A DNA stretch of 15,914 nt. Origin: Pleurotus djamor. Taxonomy: Eukaryota > Basidiomycota > Agaricomycetes > Agaricales > Pleurotaceae. Below the pieces are notes generated by a model, which worked only from the letters and a program-made list of their open reading frames with translations, did not search any database and had not been told where the DNA came from. The stretch lies in the NCBI GenBank assembly GCA_029747585.1, contig JAPEVF010000993.1:1-15914 (forward strand), read 5' to 3'. Made by a program: the position numbers and the translations under genes. Shown piece after piece: positions 1-11,204 of the stretch. The stretch's first letter is position 1; each line of letters begins with the position of its first letter.

Positions 1-462
1 TCGTATCGGCTTGTTTTTGCTATCTTGGGTTAATGCACGGTTACTTTTTACTCTCCAGATCTCGAAGTATCCCCCTGACTCAATTTTTTTTTTCGCGTAC
101 AGAGTGACTTGGTTCAGGCCTTAGGCCTTAGGTCCGATGTGTGCTCTTACTCGCTCGCGATGCTTTCGGGCTTCTCGAAAAGCCTAACGTCAACGAAAGG
201 TAAATCACTTCAGGCTGCCTTGGTGCTTGGTACCACCTGCCATCGCGAGTCCATCGGGCTCCACCATTCCAGGAGGAACACATGCCAGATAGAAGTCGCA
301 ACATTGAAGCCGCAAACACGCAGTTGGCCCGAGTGCGCCGTATGATGCGGGCATCCTACGCCCCGGTGTTGGACCTCAGCTCAGAACCTCGTATAAAGAG
401 GGCCTCGCTATGGTTGTTTGTGTATCCAGTGTCTCTTCATCTACTCAATTTACACATTCGCC
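1..462. other. Intergenic, upstream of the secreted-protein gene
   Basis: No gene is recognised here. Reading frames of about 80 codons occur on both strands, but they lack an ATG in good context, splice logic or a recognisable protein pattern. The stretch holds a T-run near 86-95 and a short repeated GGCCTTA element near 118-131. A TATA box near 392 belongs to the gene starting at 463. The far left could contain the end or promoter of a gene outside the window. Confidence 0.5.
392..398 (+). promoter_or_regulatory. TATA box of the secreted-protein gene
   Basis: The sequence TATAAAG lies 65-71 bases upstream of the ATG at 463. With initiation about 30 bases downstream, the 5' leader would be about 35-40 nt, which fits a compact fungal promoter. 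This is inferred from motif and spacing only. Confidence 0.5.
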
Positions 463-1247
463 ATGATTTGGATCCTCCTGGCTTCATTACTCTCCATCAC
501 AGTTGTTGCTTTCCCAGCCAACTTTACGACTAGTGCCCCGAGTCCAGACAATATCGTTCAGATTACCAGTACGACGCACTTTTGGTGAGCTTTCGCGTTT
601 TCCTGCAGACTTTCACTCAACTCATTGATGAACGTGACTAGTATGATCGTACCACGGTGGGTATCTCAAATGCGTGCTACCATTCTTCAAGCTCTGACGT
701 TTCCCGGCCAGTGACCGACACGCGAACATTGGAGATAGTGAACATCCTGGAGGGATGCAGACCTACTGCTCGTCGGCAGGACACTCTGACCCAAAGCAAG
801 GCACCCTGTCACCCAACTTCTGGCGTCAGGTTTCCTACAAGGTTGGGCATGGTCCGAAAGGTGGTAGATACGTTCAGCTCACTGGATGTATCAACCCTTC
901 GACTCTCGATCGGTTGAACCCCCGTGATGCTGGCGGCCAGTACGATTCTAGTGGTGGCGTCGGTGGCTTGGGAAATCCCCGAGGAAGCCAATGTCGTGGG
1001 TGAGTTGATGAAAGCAAATAATCATGCACGCGCTAATAGGATACGTGCCTAGGTACAAGCACTACGTTGAGCTCATTGAGCCAGCGGGCTTCAGGGCTTG
1101 TATTAAGTGCTGTGACGACACTCATGACTGTCCACTCAACAAAGGTGTGTGCTCAAAGGCCAGACATATCAAAGTTCCCTAACCCTTCTGGCAGATACAT
1201 CCGGTTGCGCCGCAGTCATCCCCGGAAATTACTTCAACTGTAATTGA
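463..1247 (+). CDS. Small secreted cysteine-rich protein, five exons (189 aa)
   Basis: Exons are 463-584, 642-656, 712-999, 1053-1144 and 1195-1247; the introns are 50-57 bp with GT and AG ends, and all phases agree. The product starts with a hydrophobic signal peptide (MIWILLASLLSITVVA), so it should enter the secretory pathway. The mature part has ten cysteines, including an adjacent pair in ACIKCCDD. It carries the blocks GDSEHPGG (residues 53-60), QLTGC, GGQYDSSGG, HYVELIEPAG and VIPGNYFNC at the C terminus. These blocks resemble, from memory, a family of small secreted proteins common in basidiomycete genomes with no assigned biochemical function; I know no domain name for it. The second exon is only 15 nt, yet it is needed to join the FCMIVPRD segment in frame. 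The gene converges on the glycosidase gene, with about 200 bases between the stops. Function is unknown. Confidence 0.8.
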
Positions 1248-1451
1248 ACACCTTGCTCCTCCATTTACGACTTGATGAACCCAATACCCACGAACAATGA
1301 ACGATGAATGATGAACATTGGTCTCTCTTTGTGTTGCCCACGAACTTTCTTCCGCCCAACAATATCCGTATATAGCAATGCTTTCCTGTCAGTTCCACGA
1401 AATACAGTCGGTCTTCAATTCTGCTCTCATACGGAATAATCACCCCTCAAG
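1248..1451. other. Convergent 3' intergenic region
   Basis: About 200 bases separate the stop codons of the secreted-protein gene and the glycosidase gene. The stretch must hold both 3' ends. It contains a small direct repeat of ATGAACGATGA type near 1295-1315. No gene is seen. Confidence 0.5.
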
Positions 1452-3755
1452 TCATAGGGCTGAGTCGATTCCTTCAACACTAACGCGCCACCCGTCTCTG
1501 GGAAATCCTGGTGCGTCATCGTGGCTGCCTTCCCAACCTCTCGCCATGAAGGCTATGGCAAAAAGGAGAGATCCAGCACCGGGGAAGTAGGGCGTTGGTA
1601 CCCTCACCCCACCAATTGGCATGCCGACGTCGTCAAACTGGAATAAAGGATGAAGGAGCCATTCCACTGCCTTTTCTGGTTGGCCAATCCTCGCCGCCGA
1701 CATGGCTAGCATTGGAAAGTCCCATCTAACCTCTGTTATCCACTGACTCTGAGCTAATACAGACATTCGAATGACTCACCCCCAGCAATTGGAAATGTTC
1801 CAATGTGACCATGCCTTTTCTGTGGTGGCCTCGGCAATGCCTATATCAACGCCGTCTGTTTTTGGAAGCCATCCATAAAGGCCTACTAGTGCCGGGTGGT
1901 CGTTCGTGAAGGCTGGATCATCCCAGAAGGCTGGCTCGATTCCTTCATACACAGAGTACGTCCCGTCATTCACTGGTAAAGCCGCGAGATTAGCCTTGAC
2001 GCGGTCCCACGTACTAGGAACCTCCTCATCCAGTCTCTCTAACCAAGTCCTCGCAATCGTCAACCCAAGATCCCAATACGCAAGCTCAAATGCGGCGTTT
2101 CGTGTCGCATTTGGGTTCGTATCTTCACTCACCACGTACATCGGTGGTCCGAGATCAAACCTTGCCGTGGTCTCGTTGAAGAACGCGAAATCGGCCATCC
2201 AGTCAGCTGTAGCTCTCACGACATCTACCCATTTCTCCAAAGTTCCCCGTGTCGGAAACGCCCGATACTCGTATTCAGCAAAGACGAGAGGATGGGGTTG
2301 TTCCCATATTAGCAAGTTGTTGATTTCTCCTGGTGCTGATCGGCCGGAGGGATCTGTCATCTTTGGCCAGCGTGCGCCGGCATCCCAGTGTTGTTGGACT
2401 TGCGCCCTGGCTATCGAACTCCGGAGAAATCTGGAGTAAACGCTTGACGATCGATGGAGGAGATCCCAATTATTCCATAAGGCCCAGTGGGCTGAATGCC
2501 AGAAGAACATTTCCATATGGAATTTCCCATACTAAGGTGTGTTATGTTGCATTCGTAGCAGAAGTTGGTTGTCCTCACCCATCCGTTGTTCACCAGCCCT
2601 GACTTTCCGATGGAAGATCAACATCAGGGATGCAGCAAATCTCGAAGGGAATCTCGAGTCACGTACTTCTTGTGGTGGCGTGTCGCCAGCTTCGTTTACG
2701 CGCATCAAGTATCTAGAGAGGATAACTCTCCTCTGAAGTTCTTCCGCTCGTTGATCAGTCGACCCGGTGACAATATCCACAAATCCACTCTTCAACCAGT
2801 AGTCTTCCCAGGCGCTCTTAGAGGAACCGCGGATATCGTTATACGACGGCAATACTCTGCGCCTTGACAAGCCAAACCCGACGACAAATGAGAATGTCTT
2901 CGATCGCTTCGTAGATGGCGTAAGGGTGTATCGGTGGGCGACCTCCAAGTCCCTTGTTAAGGAGAACTGATCGCCACCAAGGGTTGTGAGGAACGTCGTT
3001 GAGTCCATCGTATGCGTTATCTCGGCTGCGATGCGACTATGGCCAGTTCCATGCAGGAGCTCTGTGGAGTGGTTCCCCGGCAGGTCCCATCGGCCTACAA
3101 ATGGCGCACTAAATTTGGCTTTCCCGTCATTCCACGGAAAGTCAATGAAGACCCCTAGTTGACCTGACTTGAGGAGGTCGGACTCGATGGATATCCCTAT
3201 ACAATCCTCTTGTTGATGAGATATCGTGGTAACGGTGATCCGCCTTCCTTCCCACTCGAAGCCGCTCGACATCGTCCCAGTCCACATATCCACCTCCTGC
3301 ACCATGTTTACCAAGTCACTCTCCGTAACCTCCGCCACGCTACCGTCTCGATTCCGAAAGAGTAAACCAAGGCGACCCAAGTTGACTCGATTCGGGTTGG
3401 ATATCAACCATTGCTCGATGGCTGGGTCCCCGCCGTTGAAGTCATACTGGACTAGTCTCCCGTGGTTATCCCAACTCGTCCCTCGGTAGTTCTCAATATC
3501 CTCCATGGTTTTCCCTGGAGGCAAGCTATCGTTCTTCCATCCCCATGACGACATAATGGCGAAAGGCTCGAACGTCTGGAGACCAGTGATGTCTGCACCA
3601 AAAGCAAAGTTGCCGTTTCCGACCTGCATTGGCGTGGTGGAACTGGATGCATTTCTAGTCGGATTGTAGCGTTGGACGATGCTTTTGCGATCGATTTTTC
3701 TCGCATTCGCGTTAGTAGTCAGATAAAGGAGGAGCGTGAGATGGCGTATTCTCAT
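1452..3755 (-). CDS. Secreted six-hairpin glycosidase-like protein (712 aa)
   Basis: Exons on the minus strand are 3755-2667, 2602-2579, 2531-1780 and 1725-1452, with introns of 64, 47 and 54 bp. The chosen start gives a signal peptide (MRIRHLTLLLYLTTNANA). An ATG 54 bases upstream is in frame but overlaps a TATA-like box and would put a polar stretch before the hydrophobic core. Early in the mature protein lies QVGNGNFAFGAD (about residues 44-55), a motif like the N-terminal block of GH65/GH95-type enzymes. The second half has FHMEMFFWHSAHWALWN, the acidic DPSGRSAPGEINNLLIW and the C-terminal block FQFDDVGMPIGGVRVPTPYF, typical of fungal proteins labelled six-hairpin glycosidase-like. It is therefore probably an extracellular (alpha/alpha)6-barrel glycoside hydrolase. 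Substrate, mechanism and catalytic residues cannot be read from sequence alone. Exon 2 is a 24 nt microexon encoding SGLVNNGW. Confidence 0.85.
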
Positions 3756-4231
3756 GGCGTTCGCCAGATTATTTGACATACATCGTCGAATGGTCGCGCT
3801 TATATCCATAGCCTGTGTAGTTCTTCTAGTTTCCGGCGGTCCGGGATCTTCTGGCTCACGCGTAAAGAAAAGGTCACCTGGGCATCTATTTATTCATAGT
3901 ACATCCGGTGCCAGAGATCCTATGAATGATGCTTCCAGCCAACGATGATACTTCCTTTCGCTTGGATTACGCGCCCCGCAATTCGCTCTCCTGATTCAAC
4001 TTCAACTTGATAGGGGCTGGCCTGAAACAGGATCCTCTAGGAGGTAACCTGGATCTTACTCATCATCAATGCATCAACGTCAAGAGTTCTAACGACTGGC
4101 GCGCAGCCTTTAGGACGTCATTTCAGTGGGAAATTCAGTTGAATCAATCGCACGGATATACGGATGTGCGAAAGTGCCGGTGAGCAACTCGCCACGGTTC
4201 AGTGACGTCTATCATCCAACAAGTGTGCATC
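3756..4231. promoter_or_regulatory. Divergent promoter region, glycosidase / SDR
   Basis: These 476 bases separate two divergently transcribed genes and must carry both promoters. Two seven-of-eight matches to the CRE/bZIP palindrome TGACGTCA lie at 4114-4120 (GACGTCA) and 4203-4209 (TGACGTC), the second 23 bases before the SDR start codon. A CGG-spaced pair occurs near 4155-4165. No extra gene is recognised. Confidence 0.45.
3799..3804 (-). promoter_or_regulatory. TATA-like box of the glycosidase gene
   Basis: On the minus strand TATAAG lies 44-49 bases upstream of the preferred ATG (3755). It overlaps the alternative upstream ATG at 3809, which argues that the upstream ATG is not the usual start. 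Confidence 0.4.
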
Positions 4232-5341
4232 ATGCCAGGAACTCTTACATGGCTTATTACTGGTAAGCTTATACATAGTTCAGCTGAACTGCGGTCATAC
4301 TGACCATCTGTAGGCACGACGTCGGGTTTTGGCCGACGTCTCGTTCAGTCAGCGTTGGCCAGAGGTGATCGAGTCATCGCATCTGGAAGATCGCTTGAAA
4401 AGCTCCAACAGTTGAAATTCCAGGTGAACGATAGTGATCTAAAGAGTCAATTGAGTTTTCTAGAGCTCGATGTCACGTCTGGGGAGGAGATTATCAAACG
4501 CAAGGTTGACGAAGCCGCGTCGATCTGGGGTCACATCGATGTGCTGGTCAACAATGCGGGGTTTGGGCTTCCTGGGTTGTTAGAGGAAGGAGGGTATGGA
4601 TTCTCTTACAATCATTCAAACATACCACTCACTCGATTGCTCTAGATCCGAGCGATTGAAATTGCAGTTCAGTACCAATGTGTTCGGGCTGATGGATGTA
4701 ACCACGGCTACCCTTCCACATATGCGCAAGCGGAAATCTGGAACAATTGTGAACATTGGGAGTCGCTCAGCATGGAAAACAGATATGCCTGTGAGTCTCT
4801 CTCTCTGACTGCTAGGGCACGAGACGAAGATTCATATAATCCAGGGCTTGGGTCCTTACTCGGCTTCGAAAGCGGCCGTCCATGGTACAGACTTGCGATC
4901 TTTGTCAAATTTTCCATTAAATCTAACATTGGCACATTTGCAGTAATTTCAGATATCCTGGCCACGGAAGTCGCTCCATTTAATATCCGTGTCATGTTAG
5001 TCGCCCCGGGAGCTTTCAAGACCGAAGGAATCTATGGGCAAGATTACTTCACAGGTAACCCCATTCCAGACTATGATGACATCCGGAAGGCGAATAAAAC
5101 CCGATTTGCTTCCGTCTCTGGGACGGAGAAGGGCGATCCTGATAGGGCTATGGAGGCCCTAGTAGAGATCGTAAGGGGAGAAGGTGTGGCGAGGAATAAT
5201 GGACGAGGGGAGGGTGATTTGCCTTCCCTGTTAGTTCTTGGGGACGATGCGGAGCGGGAACTACGGTCAAAGACCTCTGAGGTCCTCAATGTGCTTGATA
5301 AGTGGGTTGACGTTACCAGGAATGTTAGTTTCCAGACATGA
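4232..5341 (+). CDS. Short-chain dehydrogenase/reductase (297 aa)
   Basis: Exons are 4232-4262, 4314-4593, 4646-4790, 4845-4884 and 4944-5341; introns are 51-59 bp. It is a classical SDR with a Rossmann fold. The cofactor loop TGTTSGFG lies at residues 10-17, the NNAG motif at 90-93, and a catalytic serine probably at 143 in NIGS. The active-site YSASK motif has Tyr157 and Lys161, followed by the conserved VAPGAFKTEG segment. ASGRS at the end of the second strand, with Arg at the specificity position, suggests NADP(H), by inference. There is no signal peptide or membrane segment, so it should be cytosolic. The catalytic Tyr/Lys pair is encoded by the 40-base fourth exon. It oxidises or reduces an alcohol/carbonyl pair, but the substrate is not predictable. 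It is divergent from the glycosidase gene, which is weak evidence for a shared role. Confidence 0.92.
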
Positions 5342-5701
5342 CGTTGAACCTTTTGTCATTTTCCCCCCTGTGTACACACCCCTGTTAGCTCGACCTGATC
5401 TCATTTCCTTGCGCTCAGCGAACATCTTTACGTGCGTATTATGGTTTACTGGAGCTGATTTTAGTCGTCAAGGAACCCTCGGTGTGAGTCTCTGTTTGAT
5501 GACACTGCAGTTAAGTGTCGAAACCGACCAGAAACCGACCGACGCAAGTTGGGCGTTTCTCAATGTACATGGGCTGTCAGGGGCTACGTGGTGACGTAAT
5601 AACTGTCCACAGCATCGTCGGGGCTGGACACCGTCACAGCTCGAACAAAACCACCACCTCTTCAGCCTGTCTTCATCAATAGCCAGATAAACAAACGAGT
5701 A
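5342..5701 (+). promoter_or_regulatory. Promoter region of the eisosome gene
   Basis: This 360-base stretch lies between the SDR stop and the Pil1-type start, in tandem orientation. It holds the SDR 3' end, a near-tandem 10-base repeat GAAACCGACC at 5520-5529 and 5531-5540, and a C/T-rich stretch just before the start codon (about 5645-5675). C/T-rich leaders are common in well-expressed fungal genes. No TATA box or extra gene is seen. Confidence 0.4.
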
Positions 5702-8700
5702 ATGTTTCGCTCAGCGGCGACAAAGATCGCCCATAATTCGACGTTACCGTCCTTGGGCGGTAACAAGGAACTTCGACCGTTGCAGGATCTCATCAACTTT
5801 GAGAAAAATTGTATGACATCGTGAGCTCAGGCATCTGGTTTACTGTGCAGAAATGTGACTAGAGGACATAGGATACAACACATGAGCACTGAATTTGGTA
5901 AATCTGCCGATGCACTGCGGACTTGGGGTGCAGGCGAGGGAGAGGATCTTGGGGTGAACGCATTGCTTTGTCTTCATTTTAATTGTACGCTAATCTATGG
6001 AATTTAGGACACATTGACTTCGTGTACCTTTTTGCTCAGTGCCTTTTCTGATGCGCTCGCAACATATGCTTCGGCACATAACGTCATACGCGCTTCTATG
6101 AAAACGATACGAACATCCGAAGAGACTCTGGAAGAGCAAAAGCGTCGGCGCAAATCCTTACATGCAAAGGCCGATGCTGCGGAACGGAAACTCAGCAAGA
6201 TGAGTCCGGAACACAAGAGTCTGCAAGCACAGACTGATATTCTGAACCGCCTCCGGGAAGACATACGCATCGTGGAAGGGGAGATCTTGGAGGGCGAGAG
6301 TCGGCTATGGGATGAAAAGAGACGTTCTGTGAAGATGTGGATGAACGTGAAGTGGACTGGGATGGGTGAGTTATGTGAGAAAGGCATTGTAAGTCCATTC
6401 AGCGGTATCTGCACGAACTCGCCAAACAAGTAGACAGATCGCTGCAGAGTATGGCAGATCCATCATCGCGGCAAGTTATCCTCCATGGTTTCTGCCGTTC
6501 TTTTCTAATAGATCCCATAGGAAATTCCCGAGTCTTACTCACAGCCTGGTATGACTCGTGTGCCATACCATGGTCATCAGCGCACCCAAATGCTCGTAGC
6601 GGAAGCTCGGCGTGGTATTGAAGGTGTCGGCGCCCCGGGATCCAACTTCACGCGACCCTCCATCGCACAGGACACGCAGTCGATCAACCAAGCAACACAG
6701 CTCCCGCCGTTACCACTGGTCTACAATGGCGATGAACTTGAACTCAGATATGTTCCCCAGCCGCAGGATGACGGACCCCATAGCCCGCACATGTCCACGA
6801 TGTCCCCTANGTCATATGGATACACGGCAACATCTTGCCAATGACACCCCTCCCATGACACCTCACAATTACGGACCGAATACACAACCTCCATTCTCTT
6901 ATCCAATGCCCGCGCCGCAGCCGAGTTACCCCGTCAGCAGTCCATCGCTTGGTTCTTCGTTCCTCTCGCAGCCGGACCATGGTTTGGGTACGGGTCATTT
7001 CATCGACGTTTCAGACTTTAGTACAACAAGTTCGACAATTTCGAATGATACGGTCAATGCTGGGTCCCAACGCACCGCAAGTGTTGATGACTTTGGCGTC
7101 GGCATGGGGGGACCTACGGGCTCTGGCCCCAGCGGAGGTCGCTTCGCTACATTCCCAGTCAAGTCCAAGATGGGTACATCCCAGCCGATCGTGAACGAGC
7201 AACCTTCTGGTGAAGGCATGCTCAACCCTTGGAATGCAGAGCAGGAACTCTATAACAATAACACCGACAAACGAGCCAGCATGGTTTCCGAAAGTAGCGT
7301 TGGGTTGGCTTACGATCGCAGCGACTATGGGACGACAGTAGATGAACATGGGATGGACAATAAGCATGTCAGGTTCGGCGCTGTCAGTGATGTAGATGAG
7401 GAGATGCAAAAGCGTTTCCAGCAGCAACAAACTCCTTCTCAACCAAATGTGTACACCTCACCGACAGAACAAGCCTCATCGCTTTCCATCTCAACGTCAA
7501 GCTCGACAGACGGNCGCCCAAGAACTTCCCTTGATAAGACCACTGGGCCTTCATCACCCAAGTCGCCACATGAACCTCCCCCTCCAGCTTATCAGTATCC
7601 TGTCGCTTCAATCACTGAGCGGGCTCCAAGCCCACCTGCCAATCCCGTAGAAGCGGAAAGAGAACTCAATGCGGCAGCTGCTCGAGAAGTTAGCCGCGAG
7701 TTCGATTCTCTCACATTCAAACCACCTTCGGTGAATGAGGGTGGCCTTGGTGGTCCAAATTCTCCCCCTGGTCGAAGCTCTCCTGCTTCCTTCAATATGT
7801 CAAGTCCATCACCCCATGAAACTGCACCACCTGGTGGTCTAGAACGGGACCTGTCTGCTTCACCGCTACTTCCTCCTAACCCGGCTTTCGCAGGACGCGA
7901 TCGCTCTGTATCACCTGGGATTCCATCTCGACGGCCCACCATCGATGTCAATACCATAAACGTCCAGCCAGCCACACCTATGACTTCCTCGTTCTCTCCT
8001 AGTCATGCTTCACCTATCTCAGCGTCTATCGGTGCCAATCCTGTGGTTTCATCACCCAAAATTGAGCTTCCACCGGTTCCGAACGAAGCACTAGGGATTC
8101 CAGATCATCATTTCGAAGGAGGCAATGACTCCCGCGACGACCTCAGCCAACGAACCGCATCGCCCGCGTATCGAACCCCCCCAGAATATCATACCCCTCG
8201 TCTTGGATCGCGATCTGCGTCAGGATCAGTGAGCGCAGGAGGCTCGCCATTGCCTTCTCCAGTCCCTGGGACTAAGACCATCAGTGCCGCTGCATTCCGT
8301 CGTCCACCGCCTCGAAAAATGAGTGGTGATACCTTAAACAGTCCTCCGTTCGCTGGAGGGATTGGCAGTAACACCATTTCTGGAGGTACTGGGTTTGTCG
8401 ATACTAGCCCATTGGTGCTGAAGAAACGATTGCCTGGATCTAGCCCTCAGCCTGGGTTCGGCGGGGATCGTGCAGCTAGCCCCGTATCATCTGGAATCGG
8501 TGGTCCGAGAAACGCGTCGGGGTCTGTCAGTGCGGGTACAGGCGTTCCGTACTCGCATTCCCAACTGCAACATTCGCAGCTCCCAGTGGAGGGTGAAGAT
8601 GATCAGTATGATTACATTAGTGCCTATGTCGGCAGTCCGGGCGGGCCTAATGAGACGAATAGCCCTCGTGCTGACTTTGGAAACCTGGGCAGAGGCAACG

Positions 8701-8774
8701 GAGGGGCCCCGGGTAGTCGCGAAGGCTATGACCAAGGTCGGTTTACAACGAACTTGGATGAAGGATTGAGATGA
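5702..8774 (+). CDS. PIL1: Eisosome Pil1/Lsp1-family protein with long disordered tail
   Basis: Exons are 5702-5820, 5872-5953, 6008-6388, 6438-6470 and 6521-8774. The product begins MFRSAATKIAHNSTLPSLGG and contains ALRTWGAGEGEDLG, KTIRTSEE, AERKLSKMSPEHKSLQAQTD and YHGHQRT, which mark the BAR-like Pil1/Lsp1 domain (about residues 1-235). This domain coats furrow-like plasma-membrane eisosomes and binds phosphoinositides in yeasts. The rest, about 700 residues, is rich in Ser, Pro, Gly and Thr, with GGRFATFPVK and two copies of ASGSVSAG. The intron before exon 5 appears to be GC-AG (donor GCAAGT at 6471). The main exon breaks frame by one surplus base at or shortly after the ambiguous base at 6810: the upstream frame stops at 6842 while the downstream frame is open to 8774. 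Corrected length is about 955 aa. The break is probably a sequencing or consensus error, although a true allele defect is possible. Confidence 0.9.
6471..6520 (+). other. Probable GC-AG intron in the eisosome gene
   Basis: The family pattern expects the GRSII-A segment to run directly into EIPESYSQPG. No GT donor gives that phase. A GC donor in the strong context GCAAGT at 6471, with a CTAAT-like branch near 6505 and acceptor CATAG at 6520, gives a 50 bp intron in phase 0. GCAAGT is the usual donor form for GC-AG introns. Confidence 0.75.
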
Positions 8775-10989
<2,215 letters not shown>

Positions 10990-11204
10990 AGTTTGAGGAC
11001 GGAAACAGTCACGTACGAGGCAAGTACGAGGAAGAGAATCGGGATGGAGGTGACAAATGTCACGGTCACTTGGGGTATGACATTCACTCGACTCGTGACT
11101 CTCCTATTTAAGCGCCCCTAACGATCGTGCACTTGGTCATCGTGCAGCTTTCTCTTTCTGGTCTCTTTCTCGTTCCTTCCATCCGCTCGCCCGCTCAGCC
11201 GATA
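10990..11204. promoter_or_regulatory. Short divergent promoter, E3 / Kre9-like gene
   Basis: Only 215 bases separate two divergent start codons. A TATA-like TATTTAAG at 11105-11112 suits the plus-strand gene, and the leader after it is C/T-rich. A perfect inverted repeat GTGAC-AAAT-GTCAC lies at 11050-11063, near the edge of both promoters. A repeated GTACGAGG occurs at 11013-11020 and 11024-11031. Binding factors are unknown. Confidence 0.45.

Noticed and set aside
109..345. Open frames of 63-83 codons on both strands at the left end
   Set aside because: They lack a good ATG start, overlap each other on both strands and resemble no family; they fit chance frames in intergenic DNA.
1906..2439. 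177-codon plus-strand frame
   Set aside because: It lies antisense to exon 3 of the glycosidase gene, whose minus-strand frame has clear family motifs.
1452..5341. Secreted protein, glycosidase and SDR as a biosynthetic or degradation cluster
   Set aside because: Neither shared control nor linked substrates can be shown, and neighbouring genes have unrelated housekeeping roles.
5821..5862. Alternative acceptors at 5850 and 5862 for the first intron of the eisosome gene
   Set aside because: They keep the frame, but give introns of 30 and 42 bp and insert extra residues; the acceptor at 5871 gives 51 bp and the expected EKNCMTSIQHMS join.
7011..7442. 143-codon minus-strand frame
   Set aside because: It is a shadow of the low-complexity tail of the eisosome protein; no domain or start context.
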